A DNA stretch of 64,000 bases from Lomentospora prolificans (taxonomy: Eukaryota; Ascomycota; Sordariomycetes; Microascales; Microascaceae): contig JARFXM010000009.1 in the NCBI GenBank assembly GCA_029532625.1, positions 3,348,001 through 3,412,000 on the forward strand, in the 5' to 3' direction. The translations under genes were made by a program, and so were the position numbers. The notes beneath the pieces are model-generated. The model was not told the origin of the DNA and made no database searches. It worked only from the letters and a program-made list of their open reading frames with translations. Below, piece by piece: positions 31,355-41,094 of this stretch (position 1 is its first letter; each line of letters starts with the position of its first letter).

Positions 31355-34333
31355 ATGGACGACAATGAGTACACTGGCTATAAGCCTAAGCCTCGGTATG
31401 GTGATTCCAGGCGAGGTCAAAGTAGATCAGACAACGTGTCGTCCTGGAGACCCCGAGGCCGAGGGGACGAAACCCCGAGGAATAGGTCTCAACGCGATGC
31501 AACCCCGGTGGACATGCAAGAAGAGCCAGATGACTATGCTCTCGATCGCGACTGGTATACCGGTGATGATGGCGGCGGCCATGCGCTGGGTGACGAGTTT
31601 TATAATCCATTCGGCTCATACGACGAGTCCTCGTGGGAGAATGCGCTTCAGGAGACATCATCGCGAGCGCAAAGAACGACCGGGCGCTTTGATGCGCATA
31701 GGGAGCAGAGGCAGAGGGATAATGAGGCGTGGGAAATGAACCGGATGGTTACATCCGGCGTAGCGCAAAGGCGGGACTGGGCGGCCGACTTTGACGATGA
31801 GGACACCATGAGAGTGCATCTCCTTACGCACGAGTTACGACCCCCGTTTCTTGAGGGGAAAACAATCTTTACGAGACAGCAAGAGCCGGTGTCCGCAATT
31901 CGCGATCCACAGGGTCACATGGCGGTCGCTAGTAAGAAGGGCAGCAAAGTCGTCAAGGAAGCCAGGCAGCAGCGGGAACGACAACGGCAGGCGCAACAAG
32001 CAACCAGTATGGCTGGAACCATGCTCGGAAAAGTCATGGGCGTGAGAGACGAGGATGACGACGCCGACAACGCTCTTATTGGTGGGGAGGATCAGGGCGG
32101 CAGGAAGGCGAGGCCTAGTCTAAAGCCCAAGGACGACACGGGCAAAAGCGGCGGCGCTAGCAGCTTCAGTCAGACCAAGTCGCTGAGGGAGCAGCGAGAG
32201 TTTCTACCCGCGTTTTCGGTGAGGGAGGATCTATTACGGGTCATCCGGGAGAATCAGGTAGTCATCGTCGTTGGCGAGACTGGTTCAGGAAAGACTACGC
32301 AACTGACGCAGTATCTCTACGAAGAAGGCTATGGCCAATATGGAATGATTGGTTGCACCCAACCCAGGCGTGTGGCAGCTATGAGTGTTGCCAAGCGTGT
32401 CGCCGAGGAGATGGAGGTCCCTTTGGGATCTACCGTGGGATATTCGATCCGTTTCGAAGACTATACGAGCAAAGAGACTGTCATAAAGTATCTGACAGAT
32501 GGTATCCTGCTGAGAGAGTCGATGGCTGATTCTCAGCTAGAAAAGTACTCCTGCATCATCATGGATGAGGCCCATGAAAGAGCCCTGAATACCGATATCC
32601 TCCTCGGCTTATTCAAGAAAATTCTCCAACGCCGCCGAGATCTGAAACTCATCGTTACGTCCGCCACGATGAACTCAAAGCGCTTCTCTGATTTCTTTGG
32701 TGGGGCGCCAGAGTTCTTCATTCCTGGAAGGACTTTCCCGGTCGACATCATGTTCCACAAGTCCCCGGTTGAGGATTACGTGGATCAAGCGGTACAACAG
32801 GTGCTGAGTATTCACGTCTCCCAGGATAGTGGTGACATTCTAGTCTTCATGACTGGACAGGAGGATATTGAGGTCACTTGTGAGCTTGTCCAAAAACGGC
32901 TGGATGCCCTCAATGACCCTCCAAAGCTCAGCATCTTGCCTATCTACAGTCAGATGCCTGCAGATCTTCAAGCCAAGATCTTCGACCGTGCTGCTCCAGG
33001 CGTGCGCAAGTGCATTGTGGCGACAAATATCGCCGAAACCAGTTTGACTGTTGACGGTATCAAATACGTTGTCGATGCCGGCTTCTCCAAGCTCAAGGTG
33101 TATAATCCCAAAATCGGCATGGACACACTTCAAATCACTCCCATCTCCCAGGCAAACGCTTCACAACGAGCCGGTCGTGCTGGCCGAACCGGTCCCGGTA
33201 AGGCGTACCACTTATTCACTGAAAAGTCTTTCAAGGAAGAGCTCTACCTCCAGACGATTCCTGAAATCCAGAGGACGAATCTGGCCAACACGGTGCTCCA
33301 ACTCAAAGCGCTGGGTGTCAAAGACCTTCTAGACTTCGATTTTATGGACCCACCTCCGCAAGACACTATGACCACATCTATGTACGACTTGTGGGCGCTG
33401 GGAGCACTGGATAACCTTGGCGACCTCACTGAACTAGGACGCAAGATGAGCATGTTCCCAATGGAGCCCTCCCTTTCGAAATTACTCATCACGTCGATCG
33501 AGTACGGCTGCAGCGAGGAAATGATTACAATCGTGTCTATGTTGTCAGTCCCCAACGTCTTTTACCGACCAAAGGAGAGGCAGGAAGAGGCCGACGTGCA
33601 GCGCGAGAAGTTTTGGGTGCACGAGTCGGATCACCTCACGTTCCTACAAGTCTACTCGGCGTGGAAAGCGAATCGATTTTCGGACGGCTGGTGTACCAAA
33701 CACTTTTTACACTCCAAATCTCTCCGGAAAGCCAAGGAGGTCCGTGAGCAGCTCGTCGACATTATGAACTCGCAAAAGATGGAGCTCACGAGCTGCGGTA
33801 CCGACTGGGACATCATCCGCAAGTGCATCTGTTCAGGTTATTACCACCAGGCGGCCAAGTACAGAGGTTCTGGCGAATACATCAACCTGCGCACCAATGT
33901 GGCCGTTCAGCTGCATCCGACAAGCTCCCTATACGCGAGCCACCCGCCCGACTACCTCGTCTACCACGAGCTCATCCTCACGACAAAGGTGTACGTGTCA
34001 ACGGTGACAGCGGTAGATCCTCACTGGCTCGCGGATCTCGGCGGAGTTTTCTACTCGATTAAGGAAAAAGGATACTCGGTAAGCCAGAAGAAGATGATTG
34101 AAACGGAATTTAATAGAAAGATGGAGATCGAGGCCAAGATAGCGGAGGACAAGAAGCGCGCCGAGGAGGAGGAACAGCGATCCGGAGAGAAGAGGTGGCT
34201 CGAGGATGCAGGGGTCGGTTCCGCTTCGAATAAAAAATCGGTAAGGTCTGGTGGCGGTGAAGATAGAAAGATTGTACAGCGTGGCGCCGTGCGCAAGGTC
34301 GTACGGAAGAAGGGTGGGTTTAGGCCTTATTGA
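31355..34333 (+). CDS. PRP16: PRP16/DHX38-type DEAH-box splicing helicase
   Basis: A 992-residue spliceosomal ATPase that drives remodelling before the second catalytic step of splicing. It is a single exon. The N-terminal 280 residues are Arg/Asp-rich and variable. The helicase core shows motif I GETGSGKTTQ (about residue 307), Ia TQPRRVAAMSVA, II IIMDEAHERAL (about 402), III VTSATMN (about 433), V ATNIAETSLTVDG and VI QRAGRAGRTGPG (about 603). The winged-helix, ratchet and OB regions follow, with CGTDWDIIRKCICSGYYHQA and HPTSSLYASHPPDYLVYHEL typical of PRP16 rather than PRP2, PRP22 or PRP43. The basic tail ends VRKKGGFRPY. The ATG at 31355 begins the usual MDDN-type start. The lack of introns is notable next to spliced neighbours. 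Confidence 0.96.
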   Translation: MDDNEYTGYKPKPRYGDSRRGQSRSDNVSSWRPRGRGDETPRNRSQRDATPVDMQEEPDDYALDRDWYTGDDGGGHALGDEFYNPFGSYDESSWENALQETSSRAQRTTGRFDAHREQRQRDNEAWEMNRMVTSGVAQRRDWAADFDDEDTMRVHLLTHELRPPFLEGKTIFTRQQEPVSAIRDPQGHMAVASKKGSKVVKEARQQRERQRQAQQATSMAGTMLGKVMGVRDEDDDADNALIGGEDQGGRKARPSLKPKDDTGKSGGASSFSQTKSLREQREFLPAFSVREDLLRVIRENQVVIVVGETGSGKTTQLTQYLYEEGYGQYGMIGCTQPRRVAAMSVAKRVAEEMEVPLGSTVGYSIRFEDYTSKETVIKYLTDGILLRESMADSQLEKYSCIIMDEAHERALNTDILLGLFKKILQRRRDLKLIVTSATMNSKRFSDFFGGAPEFFIPGRTFPVDIMFHKSPVEDYVDQAVQQVLSIHVSQDSGDILVFMTGQEDIEVTCELVQKRLDALNDPPKLSILPIYSQMPADLQAKIFDRAAPGVRKCIVATNIAETSLTVDGIKYVVDAGFSKLKVYNPKIGMDTLQITPISQANASQRAGRAGRTGPGKAYHLFTEKSFKEELYLQTIPEIQRTNLANTVLQLKALGVKDLLDFDFMDPPPQDTMTTSMYDLWALGALDNLGDLTELGRKMSMFPMEPSLSKLLITSIEYGCSEEMITIVSMLSVPNVFYRPKERQEEADVQREKFWVHESDHLTFLQVYSAWKANRFSDGWCTKHFLHSKSLRKAKEVREQLVDIMNSQKMELTSCGTDWDIIRKCICSGYYHQAAKYRGSGEYINLRTNVAVQLHPTSSLYASHPPDYLVYHELILTTKVYVSTVTAVDPHWLADLGGVFYSIKEKGYSVSQKKMIETEFNRKMEIEAKIAEDKKRAEEEEQRSGEKRWLEDAGVGSASNKKSVRSGGGEDRKIVQRGAVRKVVRKKGGFRPY

Positions 34334-34550
34334 GGCGAAGATTCTGTTTTATATATACAAGGGGTACGCCGGTTTCTTTGGTTCTTGTGCATCGAGAGCG
34401 AGACGGCGTATGACTTTCAAGAGGATAAAACAGGCGCATGGTAGCGCTTTCGAATTTGCAGGCTGGGTTTCTTTTGATTAAGCCTCTGTCTAACTTCTCT
34501 ATTATGCCTTTCTTATCTTCTTTGTCTAAACTCCTCAGCCGACTCGAGCC

Positions 34551-35852
34551 TTAAGCCTCCTTCTTCTCCTCCAGGAGAGCCTCGAAACCAGCGTGTAAAT
34601 CATCCCTCAGGTCCTCCCAAGATTCGACACCGACACTAATCCTCAAAAGCCTCTTGTCGACGGTGGCGTCCGTCATGGCGCGCCACTCGATCAAACTCTC
34701 GACACCACCGAGGCTAGTAGCGTGGTGGAACAGGCTCAGCTTACTAGGCAAGGCCCTAGCGACAGCCTCGTCGCGCATGCGAACGGCGAAGACGGGGCCG
34801 AAGCCGCGGGGCATCTGCTTCCGGAGCCAGGAGCGCTCGTCGGCGGCCTCATCCTGGAGGCTCGCGTGGAGCACGGCGTCAAGCAAGCGGGCGGCGGGAG
34901 TGGAAGGGTCGGCGCGCTGGGCGGCGAGCCAGGAGACGAGGTTGGTTGCGTTGGCGCTCTGGCGCTCAACGCGGAGCTCGAGGGTGCGGAGGCTGCGGAG
35001 GCCGAGCCAGCCCTCGAAGTTGCCCATGACGGAGCCGAGGTAGACCCGCTCGTCGAGGAGGGCGGCGTGCCAGCCGTCGTCGGCGGCGCGGCGGGGGCTC
35101 ACAGCCAGGACGCCGCAGAGGAGGTCGGAGTGCCCGCCAAAGTACTTGGTGCCGCTGTGCATGACGATGTCAGCGCCGTGGGCGAAGGGGTCCTGCAGCG
35201 GGGGCGGAGCGAAGGTGGCGTCGACGGTGAGGTAGGCGCCGACGGCCTGGGCCTTGCGAGCGTAGAAATCGAGGTTCCGGGCCTCGCCGGTGGGGTTGAG
35301 GGGGGTCTCGACATGGATGATGTCGCCGGGCTGGAGGTCGGCTTCGGGACAGTCGAGAGGGAGTATCTCGAGGCCGGTGAGGCGGCGCATAATGTTGAGG
35401 ACGCCGTGGCAGCCGTGGTAGCCGCCGCCGATGGCGATGCGGCGGGGGTTGAGGCGGACGATCATAGCGTGGAAGGCGGAGAGACCCGAGGTGTAGGTCA
35501 CTGAGGGCCCGCGGAGGATGGCGGTTAGAAGGGTCTCTAGCCGGGTAATGTTTGGCGAGGAGAGTCGGGAGTAGATGTGAGAGTCATTGGGGGCAGCAGA
35601 CTTGAGAAAGTTGTCAGCGTCACGTTTGGGTCAAAGGCGGAAAAGAAAGATATGAGAAGAGATGTGTACGTCAATGTTTTCCATTGGGACTAGTTCGTCC
35701 GGATTCCTGGCATAGCGGTAGGTCGTGGAGACGTGGAGAGCCGGCGCCACGGCGCGATGGGCACTAACACCGTCGTCGGCGTGGATGGCCAGAGAAGCGA
35801 GCGCAAGGCCCTCAACTCCGTTTTGGGCGGAGCTCTTGTTCTCGCAGGACAT
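34551..35852 (-). CDS. Cys/Met-metabolism PLP-dependent enzyme, cystathionine gamma-synthase-like (2 exons)
   Basis: A fold-type I PLP enzyme of about 410 residues in the trans-sulfuration family. Exons: 35852-35670 and 35600-34551. Features in order are APALHVSTTYRYARNPDEL, SHIYSRLSSPNITRLETLL across the intron, TYTSGLSAFHA, DIIHVETPLNPTGEARNLD, LTVDATFAPPPLQDP and the PLP-lysine motif MHSGTKYFGGHSD. It resembles the YHR112C-like branch (uncharacterised cystathionine gamma-synthase homologues) more than Str2 or Str3 as I remember them, so the exact reaction is left open. Exon 2 is GC-rich with strong third-position bias, which creates long antisense frames that are not genes. Its stop lies about 217 bp from that of PRP16. 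Confidence 0.88.
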
Positions 35853-36880
35853 GGTTGGCTTCTAATTTTGCAAGGGTTTGATCAGAGCGACAATGTCAAT
35901 TCTGGGATCCAGATCACTCGGGGCGACTAGATTTGTGAATAGAGATGAGAGCGTGGGTGAGAAGATACGATATCGTTTGCAACCCAGAGTTATGCGGTGC
36001 CTCCGCACACGGAGATAACTCGCGATTCGACTTTGTCGACTCCCACGTTCGGGATTCAGTCACATCTACTGGTTAAAAGACAATGCGTCCGAAGATATGG
36101 GCGTGCAAACAGGAGATTCCGTATACTGAGGAGTATGAAGCCTGGAGATATTAGAGGCAAAGAAAAAAGAATTTGAGGTGGGGAACCGGTAACGGGGTCG
36201 CCATGATGTCGCCATTCTAATATTAGGAAGGAGCTTAAAGACTTGGTGACTCGATGGAGCTAGTAAGTTCTTTTTACTCGGCTTTTTCCCAAGCACCTTT
36301 CTTTCTAAGTTCCTATTGTACCTTTGGCAGCCGGCCCGCTCCGTATGGCATCGGACGACTCTGCCAGAGATCAGAGAGCCAAGGTGGCTAATTAATATGT
36401 ATGCTCATCGCGTACTTGGTCCAAACGAGGAGAAATAAAGCACACGTGGAATTTCCAGCTTCTCGGAACTTAATTCGGTCGTAGATACAATTTTCATTAA
36501 CATTATTCTAGACATACTTGTACCTGGAGTCCTCGTTTTCCCAGATCCAGTATATCCATCATTCTCCAGAATGAGCCATGTGATGGGCCATCAATTGGAG
36601 AGACCGTCCATAGAAATGACAAGTTCTGTGACAGGTGCAGTACTAGATCCTCCAACGCCATTGATGTATGATTCCCAAGATTGTAAGCCGTTTAGAAGTC
36701 TTACCCCCTTACAAATTCGTTAGCCCTAACAAGGGGGAAAAATAAGTTGAACCAAAAAAGGAATAAAACAAGAAGTTTATCCGTGAACGAGCCCAGGCAT
36801 CGCAGTGCTAGACCCTCCTGCGGGCAGTCGCTTTCTGGCTTTCTTCCCCCCCCACCACCCCCCCGCCCAAAAAAAAAATC
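35853..36880. other. Intergenic region
   Basis: About one kilobase between two minus-strand genes, comprising the promoter of the PLP-enzyme gene and the 3' flank of the next gene. C-runs and an A-run lie at about 36846-36880, just beyond the downstream stop. No coding or RNA signal was seen. Confidence 0.5.
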
Positions 36881-38194
36881 CTAAACCGACTGTTCCGCCT
36901 CCCTCTCCTCATATGACGCCGAACTGCGCAGCCTCTCCATGTTGCCCAACTCGGCGACCAGTCCGCTCTGACCGCGCCGTCTCTTCCCCGGCAAGAAGCG
37001 CGACACGGCGGGGCCGTTCGGACTAGGTTCCTGAGCTTCGGAGAACATGCCAAAGAGGCCGCGGCGTTTCGAGGGCGCATGCTGCGACGCGGGCTCGTCG
37101 AGGCCGACATCCTCAAAGGACGCACCGTCGGATTCCTCCTCGGTCGCCAGGTGCCTGGTGCCATGGCGGCTGGAGAGCGAGGAGCGGGGTAGGCGGGGGA
37201 AGCGAGCGGAATCAAGGCTTTGGCGGGGAGGGATTTGGTGGTTCACGACGGGGGACTTGGCGCTGATGTCCTATGACGCCATGGGTTAGTGAAGCTAGCT
37301 CGTTGTTCCCCCCCTCCCCCTTCTTTTTCAGATGCCAATTGTGCGGTCTGCTAGATCTCGAGCTTCCTCGAAAGTGGGTGCAGCCGCACGCTGCAGGGGA
37401 GTGGGAGAAGGGGAAAGGGCGTACAAATGACCGTCTGTAGGAGTCAAACGACTCTCGCGATATCGAAAAGGGTTCAATGTCCCCGTTGCTAGTCGATGTC
37501 TCACATGACGATCTGGAAGGATGGTGGCGCCTCGACCAAGGGCTGCGGTCCGAGTTCTCGGTCGGCGATGGCTGTAGAGGGGTGCACATCGAGGGGCAAT
37601 CAGTTAGCTGTGCCGTACGTGAAGATTTCGACGGATGCGCAATTCGCAGGCCGCTTGCAGCAGGCAGGGACAGGGACCCCGCGGGACTGGGGTCCGCTAC
37701 ATACCGGAAGATATATACCGCTATCATTGACAACTGTAGGGCCGAACAAAGCGACGATGGAGGGATCAGCCGTACGAGCACTAACCAATTGGGAAGGAGG
37801 ACATGGTGATGATCGTTGTTCCTGATGGCGGGGCTTCCTATCGAGAGACTCCGCCACGAAAGGCGGGGAAGCTCGATCTGTTCGTGCAGGGAATATGGCC
37901 AAAGAAAAAAAGAAATGTCAAAAGAAATAGAGGAGCTTTTCATGAGACGACCAAAATGACAGCGAGGGCGCACGGCTTACCACTCATCTTGTATTCGCCT
38001 GTGTCTTGGCTACGTGACGTTTTGATGCTCAGGATCGACGACGCCTTGGATCCCACCGTGTCAACCCGCTCAAAAGCGGGAGGGTTGGAGTGGCCGTCGG
38101 TGCAATTGGGGATGCTTGGGTCGGTGGGATGGATGGTCTCGCCGTGCACCAGAGATGTGCCAGATCGCCTGCCAAAATAGTTCCGAAGAGGCAT
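36881..38194 (-). CDS. Conserved fungal protein of unknown function with a 29-nt micro-exon (4 exons)
   Basis: About 259 residues. Exons: 38194-37981, 37733-37705, 37571-37425 and 37270-36881. Assembly gives MPLRNYFGRRSG at the start, GEYKMS, then VVNDSGIYLP from the micro-exon, PSPTENSDRSPW, and GDIEPFSISRESFDSYRRSF joined to DISAKSPV. The last two are the strongly conserved core I remember from ascomycete homologues. The C-terminal half is charged and disordered, including RRGLFGMF and SGLVAELGNMERLRSS. No catalytic motif or membrane segment is visible; Ser-rich motifs suggest a phosphoprotein. Intron 1 (247 nt) contains a tempting alternative exon, but its inclusion would break the frame. 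Confidence 0.8.
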
Positions 38195-39357
38195 GGCTTC
38201 GCTGTCGAGGATGTGAAAACAAGCGTATTCGGGAAATGGAGCAAAACCGTGCAAAAGACAGCACCAAGAAGGCCCAAACAGAGTTGCAGGCTCCGAAATC
38301 TAACTAGGAGGAGGGGCTTGTAGGGATGGGGACAGGACGGATATTATCGTTATCGTTCTGCGCTGGCAAGACCAAGACTGAAGGAGAGATGGGGGGGTGT
38401 GTATTACGTCTTCTGGGGTAATCGCCAAGGATTGATGAGGTCGAAATCGAAATACTGATGGGAAAGATGATGATGTTGTGCTCTAATTCGGCTAGAACGT
38501 AAATCGGATGGGATAGTTCCCTACTTTGGGTTTTCATGGCAGAACCGACGCCGTGTAAATCCCTCGAGGGAGGGAGAGCACAACACAATGAGATCATCGG
38601 ACCCGGCAGGGAATCCAACGTTCGACCCGTCCAGCGCAGAATTCCAAGTTCAATGCTGGGTGCGGATGCAACGGATAGAATTCAGGGCCCACGCGCCCCG
38701 AGCCCAATAGATTCCCGCCCACCTCTGTTGACTGGTCTATTTCCCTGAGTGTCCCTCGTTCCCGGCGCTATTGAAACTTTGTGTGCAAGGATTTCCTCTC
38801 CTCTCTTGGGGCCTGTCTTCATCGGCTCCTCCACGGTTTCGGACCCATTGATTCGGAGCCTAGACCCATCGAAAGGAATACCAGTCGAAGTGTCTGCTCC
38901 TCCGGCCCATGTCCCCGTCGCCCATTGTTGTTCTACCGCAACGAGAATATGAAGCTCTCTCTCAGTCGTGTTAATCTGACGGCCCACACCGGGATACTCA
39001 ACCCGCCGGCTCTCGCCTCCGAATGATCCTATCCCCGGCCGAGCTAGACCTGATGAGCCGACTGCAAATGTTAAAAAGCCCATCGTCAAGCAAGAGACTC
39101 TCCAAACCTATCCCCCCACTTTCCCTTGAAATATCGAATCAATGAGTAGGCTTCTCCTAATTCTCTCACTCGGTATGTCGATTTCATAGCCACCCAGCAC
39201 TTGCATCAATCTGACGACTCTTTACACACGCTCCCTCTTTCACAGACGAAATAATAAAAGAATTATATTCACGATTCATGCAAATTAGGCTCTTCCCGCT
39301 AGTAAGAACCACTGGTTGTACGGCCTCCATATCACATCACACCTACATGCCATCATC
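38195..39357. other. Intergenic region
   Basis: About 1.16 kb between two minus-strand genes, holding the promoter and leader of the 38194 gene and the 3' flank of the hydrolase gene. I see nothing coding in it. Confidence 0.5.
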
Positions 39358-41094
39358 CTAGTAGCCGTGGACCAACTCACTAAGTCTCAACTCAATCTTA
39401 TCTCGTCCCTCCAACGTCCTCCACACTTCGTGCGGTGCGTCATCCACCACGTCCCAGTGCTTCAAGTTCGACGTCAACTTTGTCATATCCCGCTGCTTCT
39501 CCTCCCACCTCTTGTCCTTCCTCAGGTGTTTGCCCGAGGTGACTACAGTGAGTGCCGTATACTTGCGCATGATGTTTCGGCTGCTGAGCACCTCCCGTTT
39601 CGTGAGCGAGCTGGCCACGAGACTCTCCTGCAACCTCGCAAAAATGTGCTTGGGATTGTGCTTGGACGAAATGCCCCAGATGCGGTCCACGCTCTTCCTA
39701 CGCATAAAGATAGCTCCTGGTAGTGTGTCAAGGCCCAGGGGCGAGATGATACCCCAGAGCCATAAGAGGATGCCGCGTTTGGGCGACGCGAGCCCGTCGA
39801 GGTCGTCATCGTGGAGAGGGTCGATGAACAGCAGGCCCTTGACCTCGTTGCCATGCTGAGAAGCAAAGATTCGCGAGTAGTAAGATCCCACACCAGCACT
39901 GGCAATGACCCACGGACCTTGCTCTCCCGCCTGCGCAAGAGCCTCGCTCATGGCCACTGCCTCCATTCCAGCCGAGAAAGGAGACGGCGCTGTGTCACTC
40001 CACGCGTATCCAGGTCGGTCGACGTAACAATATCGCGAAATGGTTCCGTTTCTCAGCGCGTTGGCGGCCAATTCAGCGAGACCATTTTCGACGGGATATT
40101 CGCCACCCTCGAGCAATACGGTGGGCAGGTCGCGATCCTTTGCATTCGTGATGTTGGCTTGGCAGAACACATGAATCCTGTACTTTCCACTGTCTACCCA
40201 ATATAGCTCGCCCGGTGGTGCGACCCCGGCGTCGAGGGACCTCAAGATAAGTGTCAAGGTCATCAAAATGATAGCGAGGCACAGCACGAAAAGGCCCACG
40301 GTCGATGTAAGCACCTTGGACCACTCGCCGAGCGTCCGCCTGGTCTCCGGCCGACCTGTAAGCCGCTCCTCCTCTTCAGCCTTGCCCCACTCCACTGTCC
40401 GGTCCGCGGCCAGCACCCACAGGCTCATCAGCAGTACCCACGTAATGCTCACTGTTCCGACCCAACCCTCTTCATATCTAACCATTTGCACAGCCAACGT
40501 GAGGATCGTATTGACGAAAAGGGCAAGCTTGGCATGAACATGTTAGTCCTGGACGGAAAAATCTATGCGGGCTCACCTTTGGGGCTGAGCATGGGGAAAC
40601 AAGGAAGGAAGAAAGAAAAAAAAAATAAAAGGCGACGTACAGCCATACAGGCGCATAGGATGCGTGTGGATTTGGAGGGTGTACCGAAAAAGACGAGATC
40701 GAGTATTAACACCAACAGAGCGACCGTCGTATTACTGAACGCGAAGAATCCAGACCCTCGCATGTGCAACCCGGGTGGTGTTACAAAAGTCGAGATCAAT
40801 AGCAGGATCCACCATCCCGCGGTGACAAGGGTTAAGAAGACGGTAACATGTCTGAACATGCGGACCGTCCAGAGGTTGTACGGTGAGACCTGGTCGTTGT
40901 GTTAGTCGGAAGGATTATTCACTTCACAAGGCGAGAGAGACGATGCTCACCGCGGGATCGTCTGGAGTTAACATCACTGAGCCTCGGTCCACCGGGTGGG
41001 GAAGCAGGCGCGTCCTCTCGTTGGTCTCTCCCCCATCTTCGGATGTCCTCTCGCTGCGATCGCTATTTTGTTGGTTGCCCCAGAGAGTAGACAT
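39358..41094 (-). CDS. Polytopic membrane protein with C-terminal alpha/beta-hydrolase domain (3 exons)
   Basis: About 520 residues; exons 41094-40951, 40889-40641 and 40527-39358. The N-terminus (MSTLWGNQQNSDRSERTSED, then ERTRLLPHP) is polar with a possible dileucine-type sorting signal. Five hydrophobic segments follow, the last ending near TLTLILRSLD. An alpha/beta-hydrolase domain then starts at GELYWVDSGKYRIHVFC. Its nucleophile region is WVIASAGVGSYYSRIFA, where Ser in the A-S-A-G-V-G turn fits a small-x-Ser-x-small elbow rather than classical GxSxG. LLFIDPLHDDDLDG is the likely acid-strand region. Related ascomycete proteins are, as I recall, labelled mitochondrial or integral membrane proteins. 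The substrate is unknown; a lipid or ester is plausible. Confidence 0.82.

Noticed and set aside
34722..35504. Long GC-rich frame antisense to the PLP enzyme
   Set aside because: It is the mirror of a strongly GC3-biased exon; the encoded Gly/Ala/Val/Glu-rich sequence is an artefact of that bias.
37749..37882. Apparent exon inside intron 1 of the 38194 gene
   Set aside because: It has passable splice borders and an open frame, but joining it to the next exon breaks the conserved motif.
37212..37973. 253-codon minus-strand frame through several introns of the 38194 gene
   Set aside because: Only its central part is coding (exon 3 of the conserved unknown protein); the rest is intron read-through.
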